Origin: Streptomyces vinaceus | GTDB lineage: Bacteria; Actinomycetota; Actinomycetes; Streptomycetales; Streptomycetaceae | Reading direction: 5' to 3' | DNA length: 64,000 nt | NCBI RefSeq assembly: GCF_008704935.1 | Contig: NZ_CP023692.1 | Span: forward strand, 1-64,000 | Part shown: one piece after another, positions 1 to 9,012 of the stretch | Layout: every line of letters begins with the position of its first letter | Position numbering within the stretch: position 1 is the first letter of the stretch | The notes under the pieces: model-generated | Database searches by the model: none | The model's input: the letters and a program-made list of their open reading frames with translations, nothing else | What the model was told of the DNA's origin: nothing | Translations under genes and position numbers: made by a program

Positions 1-108
1 GGGAGGCCGCTGGTGTTAGTGGACACGGTGCGGGGGTCCGAGAGAGGCTGACCACGACGGAGATTTCGAACTCCAACGGCTCACGCCCGACCTTTCCCGC
101 GCACACGG

Positions 109-444
109 TCAGAGGCGTGCCAGGACCCGCTGCAGATCCTCTCGGTTGAACGCGTGACCGGAGGCGAGGAGAGTTCGGGCGTAGGCGTCCAAAGCAGAGA
201 TCAGCTCCTCCGAGAACCCCACTGCCGCAGGAAGATCCCAGGCATTGGCAAGCGCCTTGTCGAGATCGCTCGGGTCCACCGGCGGCCGGTGGGCGTAGAT
301 CTCCCACGGCGGGACGACGTTCAACCTGCCTCGCTCGGAGCGTGGAACTTTGCGCTTTCCCGCTCGCTCCAGAGCTCGCAGCACCGCCAGTTCCGATGCG
401 GCTGTCATATCCAGTGCCATCGCCATCCAGTCCGGTCCATCCAC
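109..444 (-). CDS. hypothetical protein, 111 aa
   Basis: I do not recognise the family. The protein is mixed in composition, with an N-terminal helical segment rich in Ala/Leu/Arg, a basic patch and a C-terminal helical half ending in RVLARL. It has no signal peptide, membrane segment or catalytic motif that I can see. Codon use is normal for the window (G/C third positions), which supports a real gene. The start is uncertain because several in-frame ATGs lie within the first 13 codons and no clear ribosome binding site decides between them. Bases 1-108 downstream of its stop hold no gene that I can support. Confidence 0.5.
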   Translation of the reverse strand: MDGPDWMAMALDMTAASELAVLRALERAGKRKVPRSERGRLNVVPPWEIYAHRPPVDPSDLDKALANAWDLPAAVGFSEELISALDAYARTLLASGHAFNREDLQRVLARL

Positions 445-959
445 TCAGTGCCGTGACAGCGACCCTCCCGTCGGACGCCGCTGCCTGGTCTCCTACGGCA
501 CGAAGCTAAGCGCCGAACAGAAGGAGCCGGACAGGATATGCAGCACTTCAACTCCAACGAGTGGACACGCTCCGCGTCGTCTTTGCCAGCAGATCGCCAG
601 CGAGGAACAACAGCGCTGCGGATTGTCCGACTTTCCGCTCCAGGCTCGAAACCATCAGCGGCGAGGGGCGACCCTCAGGGCAGCCCAGCTCCTCGGCCCC
701 GAGCACAAGGCACCGGCCCGCTGGAGTTCGTTCGGCTCCGGCGCCTCCGCATCCCACTGGACCGCCTGCGGGTCACGCAGGCTGGGGCAGCGGGTTTACT
801 CAGTCGGCCGCTCCGGGGCCCGGGATCGCAGCGGCCGCACGTGAGCAGAAGTGGTCATCATCGATCATTCGATGATGCGTCAGGTTTTGTGTACCTAGCG
901 TTATCGGGCACAGTCCGGTCGGACGGTCGGACTGCTTCATCCCGCGAGAGGCGGAACGA
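445..959. other. intergenic, no supported gene
   Basis: Several short open frames cross this stretch on both strands, but none has a convincing protein composition or ribosome binding site. It should hold the promoter of the downstream beta-propeller gene. A purine-rich GAGAGG sits just upstream of the ATG at 960. Confidence 0.5.
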
Positions 960-2813
960 ATGACACTGGGCACTGACAGCACGGCGATACGTCCGGGACC
1001 GTTACGCCGTCTGCGCAGGCGGGCGGAGGCCGCGCTGGCCACCGCGGCCCTTGGTGCGGCCGTCGCGGTACTGCCGGCCGTACCAGCGCACGCGGCCGGG
1101 CCGGGGCAGCTGATCTACATCGCCAACCAGGGCGCGGACTCCGTCGCCGCCGTCGACTCGGCGTCCGGCGCGACGGTGGCCACCATCGCGGTCGGGGCCT
1201 CGCCCGCGAATGTGGCGCTCACCCCGGACGGCTCCCAGGCCTGGGTGACCAACAGGGGCAGCAGCTCCGTCTCGGTGATCGACACCGCGACCAACACGGT
1301 CGCCGCCACCGTACCGGTCGGTGGTTCTCCCCTGCCGGTGGCCGTCTCCGCGGACGGCACGCGGGTCTACGTGGCCCACACCGCCAACCCCGGCGGCGTC
1401 GAGGTGATCGACACCTCTTCCCTGACCATCGTCGCCACCATCGCGACCGGGAACTTTCCGTCCTCCCTGGGGCTGTCCCCGGACGGAAGTCGGCTCTACG
1501 TAGGCAATTTCTCCAGCCGTACCGTGTCGGTGATCGACACCGCCACACTGGCCGTCACCGCCACCATTGCAGCAGGAGACCCGAGCGGGCTCGCTGTCAG
1601 CCCCGATGGCTCGCATGTCTACGTCTCCAACTACAACGGCAGCAGCGTCTCGGTGATCGACACCGCCACCCACACCGTCACCGCGAGCGTCCCGGTCGGA
1701 CAGCAGCCGCAGGGCATCGCCGTCACCCCGGACGGCACGAGCGTCTACGTCGGCAACCGGCTGGGCAACTCCGTATCGGTCCTGGACACCGCGACCAACA
1801 CGGTGACCGCCACCATCGGTGTCGGCGCCGGGACCAACGCGGTCCTGGCGGACCCGGACGGCACCCGCGTCTACGCCACCAACTCCTTCTCCGACACCAT
1901 GTCCGTGATCGACACCGCGACGCTCACCGTCACCGGCACCGTCGCCACCGGCTCCCGCCCGAACGGCCTGGCCATGGGCAAGGCCGCTCTCCCCACGGTG
2001 ACCGCCATCGCCCCCGACCACGGCCCGACCACCGGCGGCACCACCGTCACCCTCACCGGCACCCATCTCAACGGCACCACATCCGTCACCTTCGACGGCA
2101 CTTCCGCGAGCGGTGTCACGGTGGTGGACGACAACACCGTCACCGCCGTCCCCCCGCCGTACGCCGCGGGCGCCGTCGACGTCACGGTGACCGCCAAGGG
2201 CCGCACCGTTGACGCCGGTACCTACACCTACAGGGTCCCCGCGCCCGCTCTCTCCGGCATCACCCCCGCCACCGGCCCCGCCGCGGGCGGCACCACCGTC
2301 ACCCTCACCGGCAGCAACCTCACAGGCGCCACCGCGGTCACCTTCGGTACCACGGCCGCAGCCTCCTTCCGTGTGGACAGCGACACCCAGATCACCGCGC
2401 CCGCCCCCGCCGCGGGCACGGCCGGACAGATCGACGTCACCGTCACCACCCCGGGCGGAACCAGCACCGCGGTGCCCGCCGGCCGCTACACCTACACCAA
2501 GGACACCACCAAAATCACCGCCGAGCCGCTGCTGGTGTCCATCGCGCCCGGCCAGCTCACCCTCTCCCTCAGCCTGTCGGCCACCCTCACAGACGCCACC
2601 ACCGGCAAGCCCGTCCCCGGCGCCCCGATCAAGTTCACCGTCGGCGCCACCACCGTGTGCACCGCCACCACCAACACGGCCGGCACCGCCACCTGCACCG
2701 GCCCCTGCCCCGTCACCGCCGTCCTGCTCAACCTCGGCTACACCGCCACCTACACCGGCTCCGCGACCCTCGCACCCGCCACCGCCACCGCCGGCCTCAT
2801 CCGCATCGGCTGA
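960..2813 (+). CDS. secreted YVTN beta-propeller protein with IPT/TIG domains
   Basis: Predicted exported surface or extracellular protein, probably a scaffold for binding rather than an enzyme. Residues 1-45 form a signal peptide: a basic RRLRRR start, a hydrophobic Ala/Leu stretch, and AHA before the likely cleavage site. Residues about 50-345 contain seven or so repeats with the signature VSVIDTAT followed by TVxVGxxP and PDGxxVYV, the classic YVTN-type seven-bladed propeller. Two IPT/TIG immunoglobulin-like domains follow (starting near PTVTAIAP and PALSGITP, each with GGTTVTLTG). The last ~95 residues form another Ig-like domain with a Cys pair. The start is supported by GAGAGG eight bases upstream. 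A strong hairpin follows the gene about 170 bp downstream. The ligand is unknown. Confidence 0.85.
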   Translation: MTLGTDSTAIRPGPLRRLRRRAEAALATAALGAAVAVLPAVPAHAAGPGQLIYIANQGADSVAAVDSASGATVATIAVGASPANVALTPDGSQAWVTNRGSSSVSVIDTATNTVAATVPVGGSPLPVAVSADGTRVYVAHTANPGGVEVIDTSSLTIVATIATGNFPSSLGLSPDGSRLYVGNFSSRTVSVIDTATLAVTATIAAGDPSGLAVSPDGSHVYVSNYNGSSVSVIDTATHTVTASVPVGQQPQGIAVTPDGTSVYVGNRLGNSVSVLDTATNTVTATIGVGAGTNAVLADPDGTRVYATNSFSDTMSVIDTATLTVTGTVATGSRPNGLAMGKAALPTVTAIAPDHGPTTGGTTVTLTGTHLNGTTSVTFDGTSASGVTVVDDNTVTAVPPPYAAGAVDVTVTAKGRTVDAGTYTYRVPAPALSGITPATGPAAGGTTVTLTGSNLTGATAVTFGTTAAASFRVDSDTQITAPAPAAGTAGQIDVTVTTPGGTSTAVPAGRYTYTKDTTKITAEPLLVSIAPGQLTLSLSLSATLTDATTGKPVPGAPIKFTVGATTVCTATTNTAGTATCTGPCPVTAVLLNLGYTATYTGSATLAPATATAGLIRIG

Positions 2814-3426
2814 CCCACGACCGCAAGTGAGGCCGCCGCCCGACATGCCTCGGCGGCAACCTCCCCCACATCGCCCGTCCGCGACCGCGAAACGCTGCCG
2901 ACAGACCACAAGCGGGGCGGCCCCGGCCGACAACGCGAGCCCCACCCTCCGAAACTCCCATTCGGTTGCCCGGCCGGAGTGCCGGTGCCGCCGCAGAATG
3001 CGGCGGCACCGGCCTTATGTCACCAGTGGCGAGCCGCTCTTTCGGATCAGCACCGCCCGTCTCAGGCCCGAAGCATGGCTGGCAACCGTGCAACCGAACG
3101 CGAAACGAAGGGGAAGTCACTGGGCCCGGCATCTCGCACTGCCGCCCCGTGGTCGAACCCCTGTATCGCAGGCAGGGAAGTGCGGGTGAGGATCACGCTC
3201 ACCCCCCTGCGCGCTGCAGTGCGCTCCCCTCGTGCGCCGTTGCGCGCCCTGCCGTGTGCTGGATGGCTTAGCGATCATGAGCCGACCGAAGTGGATCAGC
3301 AGCGAACGAGTCACGGCGGGCGGGCCTTCGCCGCATCGGCGTCGGCGCCTCAACCGCCCGGGCTACCGCTGCTGGCTCCCTCGCGGTTGTGAGTCTTATT
3401 TGTCGCCACTCTTGGGAGAGTTCCCC
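2814..3426. other. intergenic region with terminator and upstream region of protease
   Basis: No supported gene. The stretch contains the hairpin at 2981-3013 and must hold the promoter of the zincin protease at 3427. Proline-rich and arginine-rich open frames crossing it are shadows of GC-rich DNA. Confidence 0.5.
2981..3013 (+). terminator. perfect 15-bp hairpin, likely terminator
   Basis: GCCGGTGCCGCCGCA pairs perfectly with its complement across a three-base GAA loop. There is no long T tract, as is usual for Streptomyces terminators. It lies between two co-directional secreted-protein genes and probably ends the propeller transcript. Confidence 0.7.
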
Positions 3427-4980
3427 ATGACCATCCGCCTGCGACGGCCCTCTCGGGTCATCGCCCTGGCCACGGCCCTGCTCTGCGGCCTGGCCGCCGT
3501 TCCCCTGACGGCGAGCGCCGCGAGTGCGGCGAGCCCTGTCTGCATCAGCGGCACGATCCAGTACGACTATCAGTCCGCCGAGGAGGGAACGGCCAAGCCC
3601 ACCCGTACCAAGCCGCTGCGGAAGGCCCGCGTCGAACTGATCGGAGCCGAGAAGAGCACCGACACGCCGCATGCGCTCAACGCCGTGGGCCTGACCGACA
3701 CCAGCGGCAACTACAACCTCTGCTACACACCCACTACGACCACCTCGCTGAGCAGCGTTTCGGTGAAGGTCTGGGCCTACAACAACCTGTGGCGGGTCGT
3801 CGACGAGAGCACCAACAAGTACATCGCCTGGCAGACCGCTGCGATCTCCGACGTCACCGGCAACAGGAACATCGGCGTCGTCAAGCCAGCCGCGTCCACC
3901 TCACGCCCCTTCCACATCTTCGACACCCTTTTCACGCTGTGGTCGAACCGCGCCAACCCGACGAGCGAGTGCTGGTCCGCCCAGGAGAGCGACAGCAGCG
4001 CCTGCAGCCCGCTCATGGTCTACTGGGGCGAATCCACCAGCCCTAACGCGTCCTACGACGGCTACGACAACAGGATGTACGTCTACGGTGCCGCGGCGGA
4101 CACCGAGCACGCCATCCTGCACGAGGGAGGCCACTTCCTCATGAACCGCCTCTACGGCGGGAAATCCCCGCTCGTCCAGAACTGCCGGCAGCATTTCGTT
4201 CCGTGGGTCAGCTCCGAGACGTGCGCCTGGTCGGAGGGGTTCGCCGACGCCGTGGCCGCCTACCTGCTGGGCGATTCTCGCTACGTCCACCCCGACGGCA
4301 CGAGTGAGAGGTTCACCTACGGCGCCTCATGGCAGGTCGGCGACCAGGTACAGGGCAACGTCGGCGGCTCCCTCCTCGACCTGTGGCGCGGCGTGGACAA
4401 CGGCATGGCCAAGACCCTCACCGCCCTCACCACGCAGAGGCCGGACACCTTCTCCGGCTACTTCAACACCGTGCGCCCCAGCGCGAACCCGCCGCTGTCC
4501 ACCGGTGCGGACGCCCTGAGCAAGCTGGCACCGCACACCATCGACTACGGGCCCGCCCTCGCCGGCAACGGCACGTACTACACCCTCACCGACGGCGGCG
4601 GCCTGGCAGTCGAGCTCACCAACTCCTGCACATCCGGCTCCACCGTCGTCCTCGCCGCCCGCGACACCAGCCGCGGCTCGCAGCGCTGGAAGTTCGACGC
4701 GAACCCGGACGCCACCGTGCGGATCACCAACGGCTGCGCCCAGCCCCTGACTCTCACGGCCGGCACCGACGTGGGCAACCCTGTCACCGCCCAGGCGTTC
4801 GGTTCCGCCAACGCCTACCAGAAGTGGACCGTCGCCAAGGCCAACGGCACGCTCAAACTCACCAACCCGCAGACCGGATTCGTCCTCGACATCAACGGCA
4901 AGACCATCTCCGCGGGCACAGCGGTCACCACCGTGTGGTCAGGCAACGCGAACTCCCAATCCTGGGCCGCACTCCCCTAA
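3427..4980 (+). CDS. secreted zincin metalloprotease with ricin-type lectin domain
   Basis: Predicted extracellular protein of 517 aa. The start at ATG 3427 is set by GGGAGAG eight bases upstream and by a clean signal peptide directly after it (MTIRLRRPSR, hydrophobic core, ASAAS). A transthyretin-like or CarboxypepD_reg-like beta domain covers roughly residues 37-150. The zinc site is HEGGH at residues 232-236, with the downstream Glu in SEGFAD (about residue 270) as the probable third ligand, which fits a gluzincin-like metallopeptidase. The C-terminal ~135 residues form a ricin B/CBM13-like lectin domain with QxW-type repeats (SQRWKF, YQKWTV, SQSWAAL). I infer a carbohydrate-targeted protease. 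Its last ~45 codons are repeated, as DNA, at 14.2 kb and 29.0 kb. Confidence 0.85.
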   Translation: MTIRLRRPSRVIALATALLCGLAAVPLTASAASAASPVCISGTIQYDYQSAEEGTAKPTRTKPLRKARVELIGAEKSTDTPHALNAVGLTDTSGNYNLCYTPTTTTSLSSVSVKVWAYNNLWRVVDESTNKYIAWQTAAISDVTGNRNIGVVKPAASTSRPFHIFDTLFTLWSNRANPTSECWSAQESDSSACSPLMVYWGESTSPNASYDGYDNRMYVYGAAADTEHAILHEGGHFLMNRLYGGKSPLVQNCRQHFVPWVSSETCAWSEGFADAVAAYLLGDSRYVHPDGTSERFTYGASWQVGDQVQGNVGGSLLDLWRGVDNGMAKTLTALTTQRPDTFSGYFNTVRPSANPPLSTGADALSKLAPHTIDYGPALAGNGTYYTLTDGGGLAVELTNSCTSGSTVVLAARDTSRGSQRWKFDANPDATVRITNGCAQPLTLTAGTDVGNPVTAQAFGSANAYQKWTVAKANGTLKLTNPQTGFVLDINGKTISAGTAVTTVWSGNANSQSWAALP

Positions 4981-4994
4981 GCCGCCCCACACCC

Positions 4995-5023
4995 GGCGCC
5001 CCGTCACCACCTGGCGGGGCACC
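4995..5023 (+). terminator. hairpin after ricin-domain gene (copy 1)
   Basis: A GGCGCCCCG / CGGGGCACC hairpin lies 14 bases after the stop. Related hairpins follow the other two copies of the ricin tail (14332-14357 and 30622-30653), so tail and terminator were duplicated together. Confidence 0.55.
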
Positions 5024-5084
5024 AGGCATCCGCGCCGCTGCGGCCCCGGGCCCCCCTGGAGAACGAAGCCGCAATGGAGGCCAA

Positions 5085-5381
5085 GCGCTGCGCGTCAGCC
5101 GGGACGGCGTCGAGCAGCGCATCGCGGCCCTGGAGGAGTATGCCGCGCAGGTCCGCGAGGCCGACCTGCGCTACCAGGAGCTGCAGCAGATCCAGCGCCT
5201 GGCCGAAGGCAACGACGAAGCGCTCGACCTCCTCGCCCGCACCGCGGCCGACGCTCTAGCCGTCGCGGAGATCGAGGCCATGGCCAAGGAGGCCGCCATC
5301 GTCGCGAAGACCTTCTCCACCGCCCTCGACCGGGCGTCCGCCGCCGCCGTCATCGCCCTGCCCACCCGGGCCACCGCCTGA
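5085..5381 (+). pseudogene. fragment of a coiled-coil protein
   Basis: An open frame of about 97 codons with strongly helical, heptad-like composition (EQRIAALEEYAAQVREAD, then LARTAADALAVAEIEAMAKE). It has no plausible start codon: the readable homologous-looking part begins without an initiator straight after sequence shared with 30.6-30.7 kb. I read it as the 3' part of a gene whose 5' end was replaced by the duplicated ricin-tail segment. The function is unknown. Confidence 0.4.
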
Positions 5382-5492
5382 GCGGGCAGACGGCTGCGTA
5401 TTGACCCTGTGCCGCTGTTGGGGTCCGTCGTAGGCGGCAGGGACGGGCGTGCCTTCGGCGGTACCGCGTCCGGTGTGCGCGACAGTGATCAT

Positions 5493-6026
5493 GTGAACCG
5501 CCGGACTCTCCCCCTGCTCCTCGCCGTCCTCCTGGCCACGGCGGGGTGCTTCTCCGTCGCCCCCGTCGATAACAAATCCCCGCAGGACCGCACGCAGTTC
5601 TCGGTCCCGGCCCCCGCCCCTGCGCGAGAGGCGGCTGAGGCGGCGCTGCCGCTGACGCCGCTGCCCGACATCCGGCCACCCGCTCCCGCCGTGGTAGTCG
5701 CGCCCGAGAACACCTCGTCGGCGTCGCGCACTCGCCGGGAGCAACCCCGCACCGCGAAGGACGACAGATCGGGCTCGGGAATTCGTACCGTACGAAAGCC
5801 TGAGCGGCTGCCAGCGAAGGCGAAGCGGCCTAGCCCCCAGCAGCACGCCCCGAAGCCGAAGGCCAAGCTGCGCAGAGTGGGGACGTCGAAGCCGGTGGTT
5901 CCCCAGCGCTCGCGCCCGGGTGCGGCAACGGTGCCGGGCCGCGTGTCCATGGCCGAGCTCTGCCGTTCCTCGCAGGGGGTCACGAGTCCGGCGATCAGCC
6001 AGCTCCGCCACGGCACATACCGGTAG
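5493..6026 (+). CDS. putative lipoprotein, 177 aa
   Basis: GTG 5493 opens a typical lipoprotein signal: NRR, a hydrophobic stretch LPLLLAVLLA, then the lipobox-like TAGC. The mature part is Pro/Ala/Lys/Arg-rich and low in complexity (about residues 30-150), suggesting an extended wall-spanning region. It ends with the compact motif MAELCRSSQGV...GTYR. The anchoring Cys at residue 19 places it on the outer face of the membrane. The function is unknown. A similar MADLCRASKG string appears fused to the third ricin tail at ~28.95 kb. Confidence 0.6.
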   Translation: MNRRTLPLLLAVLLATAGCFSVAPVDNKSPQDRTQFSVPAPAPAREAAEAALPLTPLPDIRPPAPAVVVAPENTSSASRTRREQPRTAKDDRSGSGIRTVRKPERLPAKAKRPSPQQHAPKPKAKLRRVGTSKPVVPQRSRPGAATVPGRVSMAELCRSSQGVTSPAISQLRHGTYR

Positions 6027-6135
6027 TCCGCCCTTGGGCAGGCGCTTTCCGACGGGTTCAGGAAATCGGCGGGGCTGGGCACACAGCAGACGGCACGACT
6101 CGCACATACATTCGAACAGCTGGTTCAATGAGTAG

Positions 6136-6353
6136 ATGCCGCACTTCCACTTCCCTGACGATCTCGTCGCCTCAAGCAAGACCAGATCCGGATCTGCCGC
6201 CGGCTCGCCCTCCAGCCCGCACTCGACACCGCCGTTCTGCGGCGCGAGCTGATCCGTCTCTCCTGCCTGATCAGTGCCCACCCGTTCTGGAGCAACGTGG
6301 TTGGAGTACCGCGGGCTGTGTGGAGCTGCAGCTGCCGGCGGAGGCCGGCCTGA
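6136..6353 (+). pseudogene. small Streptomyces MPHFxFPDDL-type protein, frameshifted
   Basis: ATG 6136 begins MPHFHFPDDLV, the start of a family of ~70-aa Streptomyces proteins I recognise only as hypothetical. After about 11 codons the frame breaks. The expected continuation (ALDTAVLRRELIRLS...ISAHPFW) reads in another frame up to TGA 6351. Either the gene is broken or a base is wrong near 6167. It lies just upstream of, and co-directional with, a DUF6233-type gene. Confidence 0.45.
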
Positions 6354-6390
6354 ATGCGGCGCGGGAGCCGGCCTGCGGTGCGCGGTCTTC

Positions 6391-6768
6391 GTGAGCGAGC
6401 TGGAGGTCCGTCTGCAGCGGTGGCGCGCTGTGCAGGCCTGGCTCGGCTGGCAGCAGCGCCAGGCCGATCAGGCCATCCGCGATCTGGAGGCGCAGCTGGC
6501 CGCTGCCTCCTTCCACCAGGCTGGACCGCGGCAGCCCGCGCCCCGTCGGCCCCCGCCGCCTGCCGTGGTGGTGGCCCGCCCGGAGTGGAAGGTGACGTCG
6601 ATGCGGAGCGCTCGCGGCCCGAAGCCGCTGAACGTCCACGATGGCAGCTGCACCTTCGACGACTACGGGAAGGCGATCAGCCGTGATGAGGCCCGGAGGC
6701 TGATCACTGAAGGTGTGGAGCCGTGTCCGTTCTGCAGTCCCGAGAACGCGCTCGGCATGACCAGCTGA
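6391..6768 (+). CDS. DUF6233-like protein
   Basis: 125 aa from GTG 6391. The N-terminal half is a helical segment (LQRWRAVQAWLGWQQRQADQ), followed by a Pro-rich linker. The C-terminal domain contains HDGSCTFDDYGKAISRDEAR and ends with CPFC (VEPCPFCSPE), which may bind a metal. The layout matches small Streptomyces proteins annotated DUF6233. These are often found near mobile or regulatory loci; the function is unknown. Confidence 0.6.
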   Translation: MSELEVRLQRWRAVQAWLGWQQRQADQAIRDLEAQLAAASFHQAGPRQPAPRRPPPPAVVVARPEWKVTSMRSARGPKPLNVHDGSCTFDDYGKAISRDEARRLITEGVEPCPFCSPENALGMTS

Positions 6769-7000
6769 ACCCTCAGTTCGAGGTCTGACTGCCCGGCAGT
6801 GACACTCAGCCCACCTTGCCGTCCTAGGCTGTCCCATTCGCGTAGGCGGGGTCTGCGGCGAGCACCGGCGCCGCCACTGTCAGTGCGTAGATCGTCTTTC
6901 GCATGCCAACTCAAACGAGCACGCGACGGGAAGATCACCAGGGTGCGCCGAGACGCGCCACCCGTCGTGCTCGTGTGCCAGCTAACAGTAGGGTTGGCGC

Positions 7001-8173
7001 GTGGACATTTCCTCGCTCTCGCGTCCCTTCCGGCTGCTCGTGACGGGCGGAGGAACCGGCGGTCACACATACCCCGCCCTGACGGCGGTCCGTACCCTGC
7101 AAGGCCGCCTCGCGGCTGTGGGTGGCACGCTGGATGTGCTGTGGATCGGGACGGCGGACGGGCTCGAAGCGCGTGTCGCCCCGGCGGAGGGGATCGCGTT
7201 CCAGACAGTGGCCACGGGGAAGATCCGACGTTCGTCGAATCCGCTCAAAATGCTGTCCGCCGCGAACGTGAAGGACATGGCCCGGGTGCCGCTCGGCGTG
7301 GCTCAGGCCCGGTCGATCGTGGCTGGCTTCCGGCCGGACGTGGTCTTGGCGACGGGCGGGTACGTCGCGGTCCCGGCCGGGCTGGCCGCGCGGCTGTGCC
7401 GCGTTCCACTGGTCCTGCACGAGCAGACCGTGCGGCTCGGGCTGGCCAACCGCAAGCTCGCGAGTTCGGCGACGCGGATCGCGGTGTCCTCGGAGTCCTC
7501 GCTGCCGCTGCTGCCCGCTGAGGTACGCGAGCGTGCGGTCGTCACCGGGAACCCAGTGCGGCTGGAAGTACTTGGCGGCCACGCGGACAAGGCGGTCGAG
7601 GCACTGGCCCTGTATGGGTTCGACCGGCGTCTGCCGACGGTCTACGTCACCGGCGGGGCCCAGGGGGCCCAGCAGATCAACGGTGTCGTTCGTGAAGTGC
7701 TGCCCTGGCTCCTGGGGCACGCGAACGTGATTCGCCAGTGCGGTCCGGGGAACGTGGACGAACTCCGGGCGGCTGCCGCCAGGCTGGACCCGGCCCTGGC
7801 CGGCCGCTACCACCTGACGGGGTTCCTCGGGGCGGAGCTGCCGGACGTGCTGGCGCTGGCCGACGTCGTGGTATCGCGGAGCGGGGCCGGGACGCTGGCG
7901 GAGCTGACCGCGCTCGGCAAGCCCGCGGTGTTCATCCCGCTCGCCACGTCGGCCGGGAACGAGCAGGCCCACAACGCCCAGCACCTGGCCGACGCGGGAG
8001 CGGCGCTCGCCCTGCTCGGCGAGGTCAACGGCCCCGCTCTGCAGAACGCGGTGGGCCCGCTCCTGACCGACCCCGCCCTGCGGGCGGCGATGGCTGAGCG
8101 GGCCCGGACGTACGGGCGGCCGGATGCGGCGGACAGGCTCGTGGACGTGGTGCTGTCCGCCGCATCCGCCTGA
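7001..8173 (+). CDS. MurG-like UDP-GlcNAc glycosyltransferase paralogue
   Basis: 390 aa, GT28/GT-B fold. The N-terminal glycine loop GGGTGGHTYP (about residues 16-25) is the MurG acceptor-side signature. The C-terminal half has the donor-site patterns GGAQGAQQIN, SRSGAGTLAEL and NEQAHNAQHL. Canonical MurG adds GlcNAc to lipid I in peptidoglycan synthesis. This copy is not in a division/cell-wall cluster, so a specialised role (another lipid- or nucleotide-linked acceptor, or natural-product tailoring) is more likely. It starts at GTG 7001 without a strong ribosome binding site. It converges with the phosphatase gene, with one base between their stops. Confidence 0.8.
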   Translation: MDISSLSRPFRLLVTGGGTGGHTYPALTAVRTLQGRLAAVGGTLDVLWIGTADGLEARVAPAEGIAFQTVATGKIRRSSNPLKMLSAANVKDMARVPLGVAQARSIVAGFRPDVVLATGGYVAVPAGLAARLCRVPLVLHEQTVRLGLANRKLASSATRIAVSSESSLPLLPAEVRERAVVTGNPVRLEVLGGHADKAVEALALYGFDRRLPTVYVTGGAQGAQQINGVVREVLPWLLGHANVIRQCGPGNVDELRAAAARLDPALAGRYHLTGFLGAELPDVLALADVVVSRSGAGTLAELTALGKPAVFIPLATSAGNEQAHNAQHLADAGAALALLGEVNGPALQNAVGPLLTDPALRAAMAERARTYGRPDAADRLVDVVLSAASA

Positions 8174-8174
8174 A

Positions 8175-8613
8175 TCAGCCGGACTGTTGATGTCGGCGTC
8201 CGGTGTGCAGGGCTGTGCCCGCCTCGATCACCACGGCGCAGTCGTTGAACGTGCTCTCGTCCTGGCCGATCGGGTCGGGAACGTCGTGGCCTGGGAGGTA
8301 GAGGCTCAGCTTGTGGGCGTTGTGGCCGTCGTCGATCGCGCGGAGCGTGTCGAGGACGGCGGCATCCATCGCGAGGACGTCATCCGCCCACTCCAGGTCC
8401 TCCATGGTGATCTGGCGGCCGCGGTGGTGTGAGGTCGAGTCCGAGCCGCCGGGCTGCGTTGATCATGGAGGGGTTGGCGGGCTGGTCCTGCCATTTGCCG
8501 ATCAGTCCGGCGGAGTGGACCGTTACCGCCGTCCCGCCCCTGCGGGTGAGCGCGACCTGGGCGAACGGGCTGCGGCAGTAGTTCCCCAGGCACACGGTCA
8601 GGAGTTTGCCCAT
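8175..8613 (-). pseudogene. low-molecular-weight protein-tyrosine phosphatase, frameshifted
   Basis: The start is ATG at 8613 after GGAGG. The N-terminus LLTVCLGNYCRSPFAQ is the LMW-PTP P-loop (C-x5-R-S), so the catalytic residues are present. After GLDL the frame breaks near 8430 and continues in another frame through MEDLEWADDVLAMD and a C-terminal region with DVPDP, the family's general-acid loop. The shift equals a two-base loss or a one-base gain in a CAC-rich stretch. The start overlaps the stop of the upstream aminotransferase fragment (TGATG), so the two were co-translated. In actinomycetes such phosphatases often occur with glycan or antibiotic genes. Confidence 0.65.
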
Positions 8614-9012
8614 CACGATCCTCCGGCGGTCTTGAGGGCCTGTTCGAGCGTGGTCACCACGAGGTTGATGTCCGTCTCGGTGAGGTGCGGGTGGAAGGGC
8701 AGGCTGAGGATCTCGCTGCCTGCCTGTTCGGTGGCCGGCAGGGAGCGGTGCCAGGTGGCGAACGCGGGCTGGGTGTGGTTGGGCGGGTAGTGGACCCCGA
8801 CCCCGATGTCCTGACCTCGGAGGTTGGCGAATACCTCGTCGCGGTGGGGGACGCGGACCTGGCACAGGTGCGGTACGGCGTGGTCCACATCGACGTCGAT
8901 GAGCGTCACGTCGTCCAGCGGGGCGAGGGCGTCGCGGTAGGTGCGCCACAGGTGGCGGCGGGTGTCCTCGGCGGTCTGGAAGCCGTCGAGCTGGAACGGC
9001 ATTGGCACCGGA
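8613..9012 (-). pseudogene. C-terminal fragment of DegT/DnrJ/EryC1 aminotransferase
   Basis: About 130 codons matching the C-terminal domain of PLP-dependent sugar aminotransferases: HLCQVRVPHRDEVFANL, IGVGVHYPPNHTQPAF, and SEILSLPFHPHLTETDI. The PLP-lysine half is missing. Its upstream end is fused at about 9005-9020 to the 5' part of an IS5-family transposase, so an insertion or deletion event removed the N-terminal two thirds. It is coupled to the phosphatase by overlapping stop and start. Confidence 0.75.

Noticed and set aside
1002..2945. 647-aa Gly-rich reading frame on the minus strand
   Set aside because: It is the antisense of the beta-propeller/IPT gene, with low-complexity Gly/Asp/Arg composition. 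The plus-strand gene has a signal peptide and recognisable domains.
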